DNA from: Puccinia triticina
Lineage: Eukaryota; Basidiomycota; Pucciniomycetes; Pucciniales; Pucciniaceae
Assembly: GCF_026914185.1 (NCBI RefSeq)
Contig: NC_070565.1
Span: 4,898,001-4,962,000 of the forward strand
Length of the DNA: 64,000 nt
Reading direction: 5' to 3'
Shown: positions 34,462-45,539 of the stretch, in pieces
How positions within the stretch are numbered: the first letter of the stretch is position 1
How the letters are laid out: every line of letters starts with the position of its first letter
Translations under genes and position numbers: made by a program
The notes under the pieces: model-generated
Database searches by the model: none
What the model was told of the DNA's origin: nothing
The model's input: the letters and a program-made list of their open reading frames with translations, nothing else

Positions 34462-34666
34462 CCTCTCAAATGCTTCAAACTTGCATAAAAAATCCAAATA
34501 CTCCAGAAGTCCCAATGTATTCTCCTTGTCTTCGGTAGCTTCAAAAGTTATCAACAACTTGATGACTAAACGTTGAACATCATCGTTTATATTTCAATCT
34601 TGAAACTGATTCTAAAGTTGATCTGTCTCCTTTGATGAAGTGTCATTGTCAGTAAAATTTGAGATT
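34462..34666 (-). pseudogene. Inverted fragment of secreted gene A, last exon
   Basis: The minus strand closely matches 31,054-31,262 of gene A, including TTACTGACAATGA, ACTTCATCAAAGGAGACAGA and ACATTGGGACTTCTGGAGTA. A one-base loss after GATCAACTT and other small changes break the frame. It has no signal peptide exon and no start, so it is a decayed partial duplicate in inverted orientation. Confidence 0.85.
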
Positions 34667-35325
34667 ACAAAAAGGATCAGGCCATTGGCCTAACCTCCCG
34701 GTTGTAGAAGAAATACCATGGTCGGTAGAGGTAACGAACACGACCTGCCATGGTCGCTCGGACCAAGGGCTTGCTGTCAGATTGTCTGCGCAGTGCGATG
34801 TCAGATTAAGGGGAGACAGGTCATCATTGACCTGCGCTAACCTAAATGTTTCCCCACAGCGGGGCTGACGTGCTGGAATCAAAAGACCAGCCTGCGACTC
34901 AGCAAGATGAAAAGCTCAACAAATGATACACCACGCCACAAACCAACATTCATTGACAGAGGCAGCTGCGCCATAGCGCTGTGACAAGGATACAACTCCT
35001 TGAGACTGTACGGCTTTCAGAAATAGCCACTGACAAACAAGTACCTGTCGGTCTCAATCGGATCTCGGAGCATGTGATTTGTCTAAAAAGTAATTTAGGA
35101 TCGATTGCAAGCTTCATTTGATATTTCTACGTTTTGTCTCATGGAAAGGAGGCCACATAGTTTAGGGATCGTAAACTTCCGTGCTGCTGTCATTGTTTTA
35201 TCGCCGGAAAAGTGAGGCAAGTTGACTATATATTGCTGCTACTTTTTAGTTGCACCCTTTTACCATCCCAGTTCCTCATCATCATCAATTATTAAAATTT
35301 CTACTGGATACCAGCCAAGATAACC
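34667..35325. other. Intergenic DNA upstream of secreted gene B
   Basis: No gene recognised. 34,690-34,900 is GC-richer and may be a repeat. The last ~100 bp should contain the promoter of gene B. Confidence 0.35.
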
Positions 35326-36769
35326 ATGCTTTTAACCAAGATACTAGTTTCATTACAACTCTTGTGTCACCATGACATTTCAGCACACCCAAATTCTTCC
35401 TCAAAATATTTAGGTAAGAGATCAGAACACCTTGTGCCAGCAGGGGCCTGGAGCACCATTGAAGACGAAGCAGAAGTATCAAAGTTAGATTGTATGTCAA
35501 TCTTTTCATCTTGTTGTGGTTTAATATCACAGATCAGGGATGAAGAAATTCTATTCTGAATACCACAATTTGATAATTATTTTTCTGTAGCTGTGAGAGA
35601 AGTTGGAGAATCAGCTTGTATGCATGTTGTGTCTTTTGTTACCTTATGTCTGCTAAAATTTGGTATTAATCATTTCTTTTCAGCCAAAAAAATGAAAGAA
35701 TCAGAAGGTTAGTCCTTTGATCTCAATGAATGAAACAACTGCAATGTGGACACACCTCTGATACAATCAGATATCTGAATTTTCATTCATTCTCATCAGT
35801 AACTTGTGGAACATCTGAGATTGAGGAATTGCATCCTGATGAAAATTTGAGTGGTGAGTAGTATGATTTGACATTCCCTTTCCTTTAGCCTCAATTCAAA
35901 TGCAGATGCACTGAATCATAGTTATGCAACTAATTACAATGGCAAAAGATAAATTTAAAAAATTACACATAAACACTTCAGGATCAAGTGTTGATCATTA
36001 CATTGAGAAATTTCTTAGATTATTAGGAACTTTTCATAATAATTGGCAATCTTTTCACAAAATTGCTAAATTCATTGAGTCTCAAACTTTAGATGCAGAT
36101 GAAGAAACAGTCTTTATGTCAAAATTTGTTATTTTCCTGGAAGCTTTAACTAGTCAACAAAAGTTATTTCTGTGGGAATTGATAGAGGGTCTAAAGCATC
36201 CTTTACCCAATAAGGATGGCTCAAGCATAGTACATGGGCATGTTTATCCCCCAAGGTATGAGTATTTACTCAAAAATTTATTGAATGAATCACAACTATC
36301 AATGGTTTGGGGAATTGTGAGGAAGATTGGATATCTTCCAACAAGAAAAGAGGCTTCACAAGAAGACTACAATATTTCCCATACAATTTTAAATATTAAT
36401 ACCATCAAACATCCTGATCAAATTGACATTCAAAATTTAGATAAGATTGACCTTGAGATTCCCCAAGAGCTTTCAGATAGGATCAATAAGGAGAAGTCCG
36501 CTGAAAAAGCCACAGATATGCTTTTAGAATGGCAATCAGAATTATATAAACCTTGGGATGTTCCACAAATAGTCAAGCATCTAATGACCACCTTGGAAGA
36601 TACACATACCAAAGAATATGTTTTGGAACTTATGGAGTACATAGATTTTAAAGAAAAAACTGTAGAATTTGAGAAAAGAAACGCCAAACAGTTTTGGCTT
36701 CAGAAATTGGATCCTGAGCAATCCAAAGCACTTCAGAAATTAATTATGATATCACTTGTTTCAGTTTGA
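35326..36769 (+). CDS. Predicted secreted protein B, paralogue of A
   Basis: Function unknown. The five-exon model (35,326-35,491; 35,591-35,617; 35,684-35,707; 35,800-35,853; 35,922-36,769) gives 372 residues. Residues 1-20 are hydrophobic (MLLTKILVSLQLLCHHDISA), a likely signal peptide. Exon 1 has the same length as in protein A (166 nt). Later matches include ESQLSMVWGIVRKIGYLPTR against SSQLAMVWGIALKMGYLPTT. All introns are again phase 1. The exon 2 donor is GTATGC three bases further than in A. The last acceptor is set at 35,921 because the earlier AG leads to a stop. The C-terminus is extended beyond that of A. Confidence 0.75.
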
Positions 36770-37761
36770 ATATAGATTCAAACAAATTTCTCCATAGTCT
36801 AAAGTGTCTTTCCATCTTACAGAAAAGAGGAAAACTGGCAAGAATACTGATGTGCTATGATTCTACTTGATGCTCTGAAAATGTATCATATTCCTAAAGG
36901 CTAGGTTTCCACTTAGAATTTTTCAAATATTCCAGTGAAAGTTAAACTACTGATATTTTTCCTTTTATCTATGCTAAATACAATCTAGGGTATTTCAAAC
37001 CTGTTTTTGTGACAAAATAAACCTTAATAAACAAGAATTCTCATGTTTCCACATCTCATACACAGCCATTTTTCATAAAAAAAATCATCCACAAGAACCA
37101 TCTGAAAGAAATATGTCTCTTTACACAGCTATCACATGTTGGAATTCTTTGATCATCCCCAAATGGGGTGTCACACCTTTTTTCCTTTTACTCATTCATT
37201 TTCACAAATGTTACTGCTACGAAAAATTGAACATTCTGTTCATAGTTTACTTATATATGCAGGCTACAGTGAATGAGGTTTTGATTATCCATGTATTTTG
37301 AGGGCCCTTTTTTCCACTTAGCCATCTCATCCGAGGCTGAGGCCCATTATCCCTTGAATAGATTGAGTTTTTATCGGCCTGTTAAGCTACTCTACTTTAG
37401 CCTGCGCTAATGGTGCTCACAGGCTCATGGTTTCTTCCCTCTCATTACTGGTTAGAATTTAATCATCATCATGGCATCTGACTGAAGTTGAATTTGAGAA
37501 TAAATTTTTCAAGCAGAGAATTGTATACTGGTAGATTGTGACTGCCAGTTAAGGAGAGAGGTTTGAAAATTGAGCCATGTAAGACAGAGTAAGGCTGGGA
37601 TCCAGGTCTCACTAGATACATACTTGCATTACAATTGGCTACAACACAATGTTTAAAAACTAGAGTGTGTGCTTTAGTCAAGGAAATCTTGTCTCTGTTT
37701 AATAATGACGGTGTCTTAAACCCTTGTATGACCATTTGTGGTGCCCCCAACAACATGATTC
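36770..37761. other. Intergenic DNA, gene B to the Plavaka element
   Basis: AT-rich for the first 500 bp, with no gene. A minus-strand frame (37,469-37,801) crosses into the transposon end and is not a gene. The sequence flanking the transposon on its right (from 45,538) may be the other half of the same pre-insertion locus; I could not assign it. Confidence 0.35.
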
Positions 37762-37777
37762 TACACCACGGGTGCAG

Positions 37778-38060
37778 TCTGACGTCGATCCGACGTCGCA
37801 ATTTGCGTCAGCGCCCACCTTTCCGACGCCGCGCTAAGCCAACGTGGAATTCACGTTGGGAGGCAAACCGTCGGACGCGTCAGATTGCCGCTGGCGTCGA
37901 TTCGGGGGGTCGGATTGAGCCTGGCGTCAATCCAAGCCGTCGGATTCATGCCGGCGTCAATTATCCCGTCGGATTGATGTGGGCGGCAAATTTTCAGGTT
38001 TTTTGACTAGCGAGACAGTCAGGTCGTCAATACCCTACAGTCAGAGCAAGCTGGTCGGAT
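37778..38060. repeat. Left subterminal GTCGGATTGA repeats of the Plavaka element
   Basis: GACGTCGATCCGACGTCG near the end, then GTCGGATTGA or its variants about every 30 bp (GTCGGATTGAGC, GTCGGATTCATG, GTCGGATTGATG, GTCGGATTGACC) and GGCGTCAATT words. CACTA elements bind an accessory DNA-binding protein at such repeats; that role here is inferred. Confidence 0.7.
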
Positions 38061-38498
38061 TGACCCTCACGGCGGATCTAGAGCAGCTTTCCCGACGTCA
38101 TATCAGGGTTGGGCTGACTCCGACGCCAAAATTGGGTCAATCTTTCTCCCTCCAGGCGGATTTAATCCGGCAAATTATTTTGTTCCAGGTGGGTTTTGCT
38201 CCGCAAATGAATGCCCAATCAGATTTGGTACAAACCCGGAAATTATTCATTTTGCCATTTGTAACGGTGCTGAAATTGCGAGCGCAGGAAATTTATACAG
38301 GACACGTTGTAGATAATAAATATAAAAATGGTGGTGTAGTTTGGTGTACGACTTTTTTGGGGGATGGGAGAAGATGTGTATGGCGTGTTCTAGGAAAAGG
38401 GGGGATGAGGATGAAAACAAGACTACCAGCAAACAGTGATGGATTCTTTATGGGCTTGAAAAACACGTGAGCCACCCGGGTCCCGAACTACAGGCAGA

Positions 38499-40009
38499 TT
38501 AGGTGGCAACAGGGGAAGGCGCAGAAGGCTCAGGAAGTTGCATGGCGTCCTGAACTTCTTGCATGGTCGGCATGAGAATCCTTGCCTTCACAATATCTTT
38601 ATAGAGCTTACCCTGGCCAAAGAGTTCCTTGTCCTTCGCAATGACCAGTTGAGCATGTCTAGTTTGACCAGTAACAAGAGGTTATGATCAGATCGATTGT
38701 TCTCAAGTGAACCAGAATAAGCTTACTTTTGTCGGAAGGCAGTAGACTTCCATCGGAGATCTTCTAAACGTTGATCAATCATTGTCCACTGTGTGACACC
38801 TTTGGGGTGATGATTGAGGTAGTTCGAGGCCGTCTCCAATCGTAGATGGCTGAATCGGATTCGTTGCTTCCAAGTGATGTTGGTGTGGACTTGTTGCCCC
38901 TTCTCACTTTTTGGAAGGAGTTCCTGGATCATCTGTGACCAACCAGCAAAAGGAATTTGTCAGCTTGCACTCGCATTTGTAATTGTAGAAACAGTACAAA
39001 GAAATAACTTATTACCGCCTTGATCAGCGTGTCAATATCTGGCACCGGTGCACTTGGCTGAATTTTTTGGTTCTCCAACATCTGAGTCAAAAGCTTGGAA
39101 CAAAAGTGTCAACCTAATGCAAAACGTTGAGCATTTTCAAAGAGGAGCAGGGTGCTGCTTACCCAGTCTCTCAGCTGTTGTCGAACGTATTTCACCAAAG
39201 AGCTAAGTGCCTGACGATAAGGCGACTTTCCGGTAGCATTGTTCCCATCATGGCCTTCCGGGTAAAACTTGGCTTTGTATTCCTCTGGTTTTTGATCGGC
39301 TGCGTCCTGGGTAGTTTGATGAGAACAAAGCTTCCAAAAGGCATCAAATCAAACAATCGAAAGGATGCTTACTCTGGTTAATTTAGGAAGCGACTTGGCA
39401 ATAATATTTGAGTGCTTATCCACTGTAGCAGTGTAAGCTTCAATATCAGTCTTGACTATAAAACGCCTGGCAGTGTCGCGAATAAAATCCTAACAAAGAG
39501 AAATTGGTTATTGTACAATATGTTGAGCGCATCATAATGCAGATAACTGATTGATCAGAATCACTCACTTTGAAAGGATCCTGAGTAGTTGTTCCGGTGG
39601 TTTTGGGCTCAGTCGCAAAATGTTGCGCAATCGAACTCACGAGATAGATGGATCTTGCGTAATGCTCTTCGGGGGGAGACTGTTCAAAAAAAAATCAGGA
39701 TCAGTAACAAACAGCAATAATGAAAAGACTGACCTTAACAGCTTTGGAAGCGAGTGTACCAAAGTGATCATTGAGGTGGAAATCGTTTTGAAGCTCTTCA
39801 ATCAGAGAGTCCATCAGATGATCAGGATCTTCCATATGTTGATCCGACTCGGCTCGATCTTGATCAAAGCCCAATTCATCGCGGCCAAAGAGTTCGGAAT
39901 GTTCAGTCTCTTGCGGCCCGTTGGTGGATCTGTTGTTTTCATCATTGATCTGACTTGGGGCTGGATGGTTAAAGATGTTTGAAACATTGTCTTCATTGTT
40001 GTCAGACAT
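38499..40009 (-). CDS. Plavaka-element accessory protein, unknown function
   Basis: A seven-exon model (39,734-40,009; 39,569-39,679; 39,373-39,489; 39,163-39,306; 39,016-39,081; 38,727-38,932; 38,499-38,658) keeps frame throughout and gives 359 residues with no stop. The N-terminus (about 90 residues) is very acidic and Asn/Asp/Glu-rich (start MSDNNEDN). The rest is mixed and helical, with LSSLVKYVRQQLRDW and NITWKQRIRFSHLRLETASN, the latter basic enough for a DNA- or protein-binding role. No known domain was recognised. It is transcribed away from the transposase, about 300 bp from it, inside the element ends, so it is probably element-encoded (compare TnpA of plant CACTA elements). It could instead be a captured host gene. 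Confidence 0.7.
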
Positions 40010-40302
40010 GGTCAAGGGATGAAGACTTGGAAATTTTTTGGAAGGTGTTGATTGGCTGATGGATGAGAAGAGAAAAGACGAGGTTGTGGAGGAAGAGAGA
40101 CCACGGCTGGGATGGTTGAATTGGAAAAAGTGACGCAATTTAAGTCACAATTGAAATGTCAGAAATGCTGAAAAGGGCAAGAGGACATCAAATCGCTTGA
40201 ATTCCTTTTTACTCACAACGCACCCTGAAAAACATCATCCGAGGTCCTCCTTTGTCAAAATCCGGCCATGGCGAGACACATAAACAACCTGGTGGATGAT
40301 AC
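40010..40302. promoter_or_regulatory. Divergent intergenic region inside the Plavaka element
   Basis: About 290 bp between the divergent accessory and transposase genes. It contains an ATG at 40,268 (ATGGCGAGACACATAAAC) that may open the transposase first exon, in which case part of this region is coding and an intron follows. Confidence 0.4.
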
Positions 40303-43300
40303 TTGTTAGAACATTCCAACAAAATAAATTCGAGAAAACAGATTACTTACATTTTTAAATCTGGTCAAAAAGGTTTTAACGAATATACAACACCCGATGG
40401 ACCACGATTTGTTTGCAAACCTTGTAAAAGTCGGCCTCTGAAGAATAAAGTCAAACATTCAAGGCTCGGCAACCATCTGTCAAAAGCAAAGAGCTATTAC
40501 ATTTCACTCGAGAAGGAGAGGCTTTCTTGTACCGGGAATTCTACTGTTGGCCATAACGTACAATCACAAGGAGGTCCTAGTAACAGTACTGGCTGGGAAG
40601 AAGAGGAAAACTTGAATCAAGATTTCGAGGAGATGTTTCTAGATAGGAATTTTGGTAATGCAGAAGATGATACTCACATGGAAATCAACAGTCCGCCCAA
40701 TGATATGCCGCCTCCAATTGAAGAATTTGACGAACCCGCCTTGGCCAAGGAATACTATGACTCTGACGACGATCGGGAACTAGATTGGACTGATATGCTA
40801 CCGGAAGATGACGATGATCAGTGCTCAGAAAAAGAGGAGAGGAAAGAGGAAAAGAAAGAAGATGAAAATGGAGAAAACTCAGCTTGGCATCCCTTCCGAA
40901 ATAAACTCGTAAGCTCTGAGAAGCCAAAACTCACTCAAAAGATTTTTAACATTCATCCGTGTTGCTTTGAAAAGTATTTGGCGGGATCCTTGATTGTAGG
41001 GTTCTTACATAAAATTATCTCACGCTCAATTTATAACCACATACGAGTGGTACTCCTCACATTATGTAATCTAAAACTTCCCGGATATGAAGCCTTGCGA
41101 CAAGAAAGAAAGAGGATACGTACTGCTGTCCACTATCCAGTAACACAAAAGAATGCTAGCACGAGGAAAACTTGTTTTTCTCTTTCGGCGAAGAACATTG
41201 TCTCCCATGTACGTGTATTTTTTGCTTTCTTTTTGATCATCTCACTTACAAATTCTGTGTTTTGTTTCTTAGGAACTGGCCAACCCTTTAGTTAATCCAC
41301 ATTTAGATTTTTTTCCCATTGATGCCGAAGGGAAAGATATTTTCAAGCTATCACAGTCCCGGAGATGGTTGGAAGACTTTTCGCGCACTCAACGCGTCCA
41401 GATGTGTGTCTCAAATAAACAGCATTACTACATTTTTGAACCGGTAATGCAAAAATCCTCCTCAGATATTATTGTTCCTATATTTTTCTATAAGTACAAA
41501 TGTTCTACTTATTCGAAGTGCTTCAAGCCATCCATTACCTCAAGTACCGGCGGCGGCAATGATAGCTTAGTAATCCAGATTCCATCCAACATTCGGTTCG
41601 AAGACCCTAATTTGATAACATTACCCGTTGGAAAATTGGGATCAATTTACTCGGAAATAAAGACTAAGAAGGGAAAGAAATTGGCGGAAGTTTGCGGAAG
41701 TTTCATGGAAGGTTTGTGCACTTTTAATTCATATTCTATTCGAGTGACTGCCATTTCCTGATTTTATTTGAGATTACCATACACATCATCTCTCCATCAA
41801 GAGTTCCACTGTGGTCAAGTGACCAAAATACCTCTGCCTAATCCCTGGAGGACCGAAGCGCACAAGAGGATCATTCGACACACACCAATAAGCCTTTACT
41901 GTGATGACACTTCCGGGAATGTGTCAAAACAATGGAACAAGCATGTTTCATATTATTTTACGTTGGCCGGACTTCCTCCGGCGATTTCAAACCAAGAATT
42001 CCATTGCCACTTCTTGTGCACATCAAACACCGCCGGTCCTTTGGAAATGGGACAGTTGATTGTCCCAGAACTCAAGTAAATAATTCATGCCGTTTATGTG
42101 ATGTGGATTCCGAACTGAAAATGGGTTATTATGTAGTCAAATGTCCTCTCGAGGATTTGATGCGTATGATATTGGTCTCCAGGAGGAGGTCTTGGTTATG
42201 ACCCCGGTGATGTCCTTCCTTGCGGACTCTCCGATGCACGCCGAAATTACAAATACTCCGGTACCTTCGTCCTCCCTCAATCCGTGTCGATCCTGTGTGC
42301 TTTCGGCTCCTAGTCTAGTTGAAAAAGTGACAATGAAATACCTGAGGGAGTTCTTACAGATTAGCTCGCATGGAACTCAGGTATTTATGATTTCCCCCTC
42401 ATTTGCTTAACAAGTTATTCCAGCTTCCTGATATCATTCTCTCTTTGATTGATTAGGCTTTCAATCAACACCGGTATTGGCCTAAGATGATCAAAGATTC
42501 CGAGGCAATCTGGGAATTGGTGAAAAAGAAGAAAAGCGAAACAGCATCCGATAAACTTTCAATTGAACGTGGCGTTTGAGATCAACTCAATCGTCATTTC
42601 GCATTGGAAATTTACCAATCAAAAAGACTGAAGAAGAAACTTAAAAAGAAGAACGAGCCAATTCCGGCGCATCTGACTGCCGTTATTCCACCATACATAG
42701 CAGATCTGATCAAAAATGATCCCAATTCATTACTCAATCCGTACTTGGAACTCGAAGGTAGGTCAAATTCATTCTATTTTGTGGGATATCTTTCTCTGGA
42801 GTGTATATCTGATTCCTTCAATGATGACGCCAGGATTTGACGGTTCCAGGCACACTCCTGTGGAAATCTTACACATCTTCTCGCTTGGTGTTGTTAAATA
42901 TGTTTTTCGTGATTTTATGGACCACCTCAAACCCGACGAGAAAGCGGATCTTATAGGCTTGTGGCGATCATTTAACACCAACTCTTTGAATATTCCATCA
43001 CTTAAACCCGTGGGTATGGTTAAATACTCTTCGAGCTTAGTCGGTAAAGATTTTAGAGTCATAGTTCAAGCAGCTCCATTTTTATTCTTCCAATTCATGG
43101 ACGAGCCGACGCGGAATATTTGGCATGCTCTTTGCCATTTAGCACCGCTTGTATTCCAAACCCATATTGAAGACATGGACGAGTATCTGATTGAACTGAA
43201 GATCTGTATTGACATTTTTTTATATCATGTTATACAATCATCTGCGCAGTGGATTAACAAACCGAAGTTTCATATGTTACTCCATCTACCAGATTCTATT

Positions 43301-44432
43301 CTTCTCTATGGACCCGCCGGTCTGTGTTCAACTGAGAAATTTGAAAGCTACAACGGTATTGTGCGCAATGCTTCAATCCACTCAAATCGACAAAGTCCTG
43401 GTCAAGATATTGCTATCACTTTCAGCAGTTATCATTCATACCGTCAAATATTTTCTGGAAGCGTTTTTTTTGATCGGTTCAAGAAGAAATTAGCAAATGT
43501 TTCATCCCATGTAACAGATGTTTTCGCCCTCAATACCAGCATTCAAAATCTCTTTGGCTATAACAAATCCATCTCATATCCAACTCAAACCTATCCCTTG
43601 ATCAAAAAAGCATACGTCTCAGAAATCGATACACTTGCGGTCCCTCAAAGGCTACAGGATCATTATCACGGCCACAACATCCAGCAAATCTCCGAGGTGC
43701 ATCTGAATGATAAGGAAATACTGAAGAAGAGTTATTTTATCTTGGTATGTTGGCCCTCTCCACCTGCACATCTCAAATTCTGATTTCTACCAACTGAACT
43801 GCGGTGCGACCAACAGTTTAATCTTCCTTCAGGTCAAAACTCGAATAATCCTACTGTTGGTCGTGTGAATTCGATTTGGTGCATCAGGAGGCCTTCAAAA
43901 CCATGTCGGTACATTCTCCACGCAAGTATACTCAAAAGGATGGAAAATTTAAATGAGTGGTATCAAATGGCCGAGTTCAGAGTTACTGAACAGTCCCTCT
44001 TTGTCAACGCAAAGGTATGTAATGAACTCCTATGCTTCTCCTGCAATATACTGAATGCTGCTTCCCTCTTCGCTGTTCTAAAATTATCAGGAAGTTGAGA
44101 GTTGTTTAAACCTGCAGCACAATTGCCACGATGGTAACTGCAAGCTTACGAAGACGCGTAAGCTGAGAATAGAAAGGAACGATAGCGAGGTTAGGGCGCT
44201 TGAGACCACCCATCAGGACAACAAGCGATTCATCTTGAATTCCTGCTCCTTACGTTCTGTCAATTCGCATCAAAAGATATCCGGCCTTGTTTTTAAGAGG
44301 ATCGAACCACTTCAATGGATTGATACTTTGCACGAGGGCTTGAATAAATGGAAGGCTAATAAAAAGAAGGGCAAGACAGTAATTCCCTCCAGACCTTCAA
44401 CCTCTCGTGTTGATCCTAGCTTTCGTATTTAG
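40303..44432 (+). CDS. Plavaka-type (CACTA/CMC) transposase
   Basis: Predicted DDE transposase acting on the element ends. The N-terminal part has a CKPC...H...H finger-like motif (about 40,420-40,490) followed by a long acidic linker. Mid-protein blocks include FHCGQVTKIPLPNPW (about 41,800) and STEKFESYNGIVRNASIHSN (about 43,330). Just before the latter are HTPVEILHIFSLGVVKYVFR (about 42,850) and KPKFHMLLHLPDSILLYGP (about 43,260), the blocks I associate with fungal Plavaka elements. The last exon runs from about 44,091 to the stop at 44,432. Introns include 41,210-41,271 and 43,745-43,815. One in-frame TGA (42,577-42,579) interrupts the frame, and the junction near 41,710-41,766 is unclear. 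The start is uncertain; the ATG at 40,268 is a candidate. Confidence 0.8.
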
Positions 44433-44477
44433 ACTACACAGTGTATGTATTATAATATAGTACAAAACAATTTCAAT

Positions 44478-45054
44478 TTAAGCCTTGGTGCTAGATTCCG
44501 GTGCCTTGTGATTCTTGTCCAACTCTGGTAAGTTACGAGGTGGCGTCTGGCTTGATAGGCGATGAAAGACAACAAATCCACCATCGCTCTATTAATAAAT
44601 TTCAAACCTGTATGTTAGTATTGATCATGAATGTGAATTTGAATGACGAATGAGAACATACAGAGAACGGTTTCTCATCTTCCCTATTTTCCTTCTTAAC
44701 CGCTTTGCGCGCTGGATTGTTTCCCTCCAAAACATGTGATCGAGGGCTTCCGGGATAAGTCGCATCTATACAGTATACATGAGTTTGGCCGATGATGTAT
44801 GGGTGGTCGTGACTGTTTCCGGGGAAGCTGTTTGAGGATCTGTTGTTGATTTGCGGCCCATCGATGATGTATGGGTGGTCGTGGCTGTTTCCGGGAAAGC
44901 CTACTGGGTTTCCTCGACGCATCGCAATGACTTGAGCAGGAGAGTTGTTCATGTTTTTGGTGTTCTTGAGGTGATTGCTTCTTGAATTGGTGGTTGTTAC
45001 TCGACAAAGTTTATAATGGCACCGTCTTGACCTCTGGTCAACCCAGATGGGCAT
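44478..45054 (-). CDS. Small two-exon gene in the Plavaka element
   Basis: Exons 44,662-45,054 and 44,478-44,588 join in frame to give 167 residues. The protein is basic with Asn/His/Pro-rich stretches and carries FPGNSHDHPYII twice, 25 residues apart, from a direct DNA repeat (about 44,798-44,905). No domain was recognised. It converges on the transposase, the two stop codons lying about 45 bp apart. It may be an element-encoded third protein or a decayed passenger. The start could also be a later Met. Confidence 0.55.
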
Positions 45055-45084
45055 GATCCCCGGGCTATCTCGGGTGAAGAATCA

Positions 45085-45530
45085 AGCCCATGAGGTCAGA
45101 TCAGTCGGCCAAGTTGACATCACAAGCCGACCAACCCGTCTAGTGGGGGGGGGGGTCAGATGGGTTGGCTCGCCTCCTCGGACAGCAATTACAAGCCGAC
45201 CGACCCGTCTGGTGGGGGGTCAGATGGGTTGGCTTGACTCCTCAGACAGCCAACCTGTCAAAGCCCACTGACGACCTTTCAGGTGAGCCGACGCTCATGC
45301 CCCGGCCGTCGGGACCGTCGCCTCGATCCATGCGCCAGGCCGACCATGCTTACCAGCGCATCTGCACGGTCGGACTGCCCTTCCCGTCAGGGAGGGCTTT
45401 TTGGCGTCAATTTACCCCGGTCGGACAGGTCAGGCTGACCCTTTGGCGTGTCCGACGTCGCGCCCGGTCGGCCTGACCATAATCCGACGCCGGGGCAAAA
45501 ACGACGTCGGCACCGCTCAACAACTGGAGC
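45085..45530. repeat. Right subterminal GTCGG/CCGAC repeats of the Plavaka element
   Basis: Repeated AAGCCGACCRACCCGTCTRGTGG and GGTCAGATGGGTTGGCT units (near 45,125-45,240), then GTCGGxCTGACC words (CGGTCGGCCTGACC, TCCGACGTCGCGCC). They are inverted relative to the left subterminal repeats and end at the right terminal repeat. Confidence 0.7.
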
Positions 45531-45539
45531 CGTAGTGTA

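Larger units (their letters stand above)
37764..45537 (+). mobile_element. Plavaka-type CACTA transposon with three genes
   Basis: A 7,774-bp element. The left end is CACCACGGGTGCAG (37,764) and the right end, inverted, is CACTACGGCTCCAG (from 45,537). A TA dinucleotide flanks both ends (37,762-37,763 and 45,538-45,539), and no longer duplication is seen. GTCGG/TCCGAC-rich subterminal regions lie inside both ends. Between them are a plus-strand transposase (40,303-44,432) and two minus-strand genes (38,499-40,009 and 44,478-45,054). CACTA-type ends, subterminal repeats and a Plavaka-like transposase agree with one another. Confidence 0.8.

Noticed and set aside
37761..38339. A short MITE bounded by CTACACCAC and GTGGTGTAG
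   Set aside because: The right-hand word has no matching flank, whereas 45,537 gives a longer terminal match and encloses the transposase genes.
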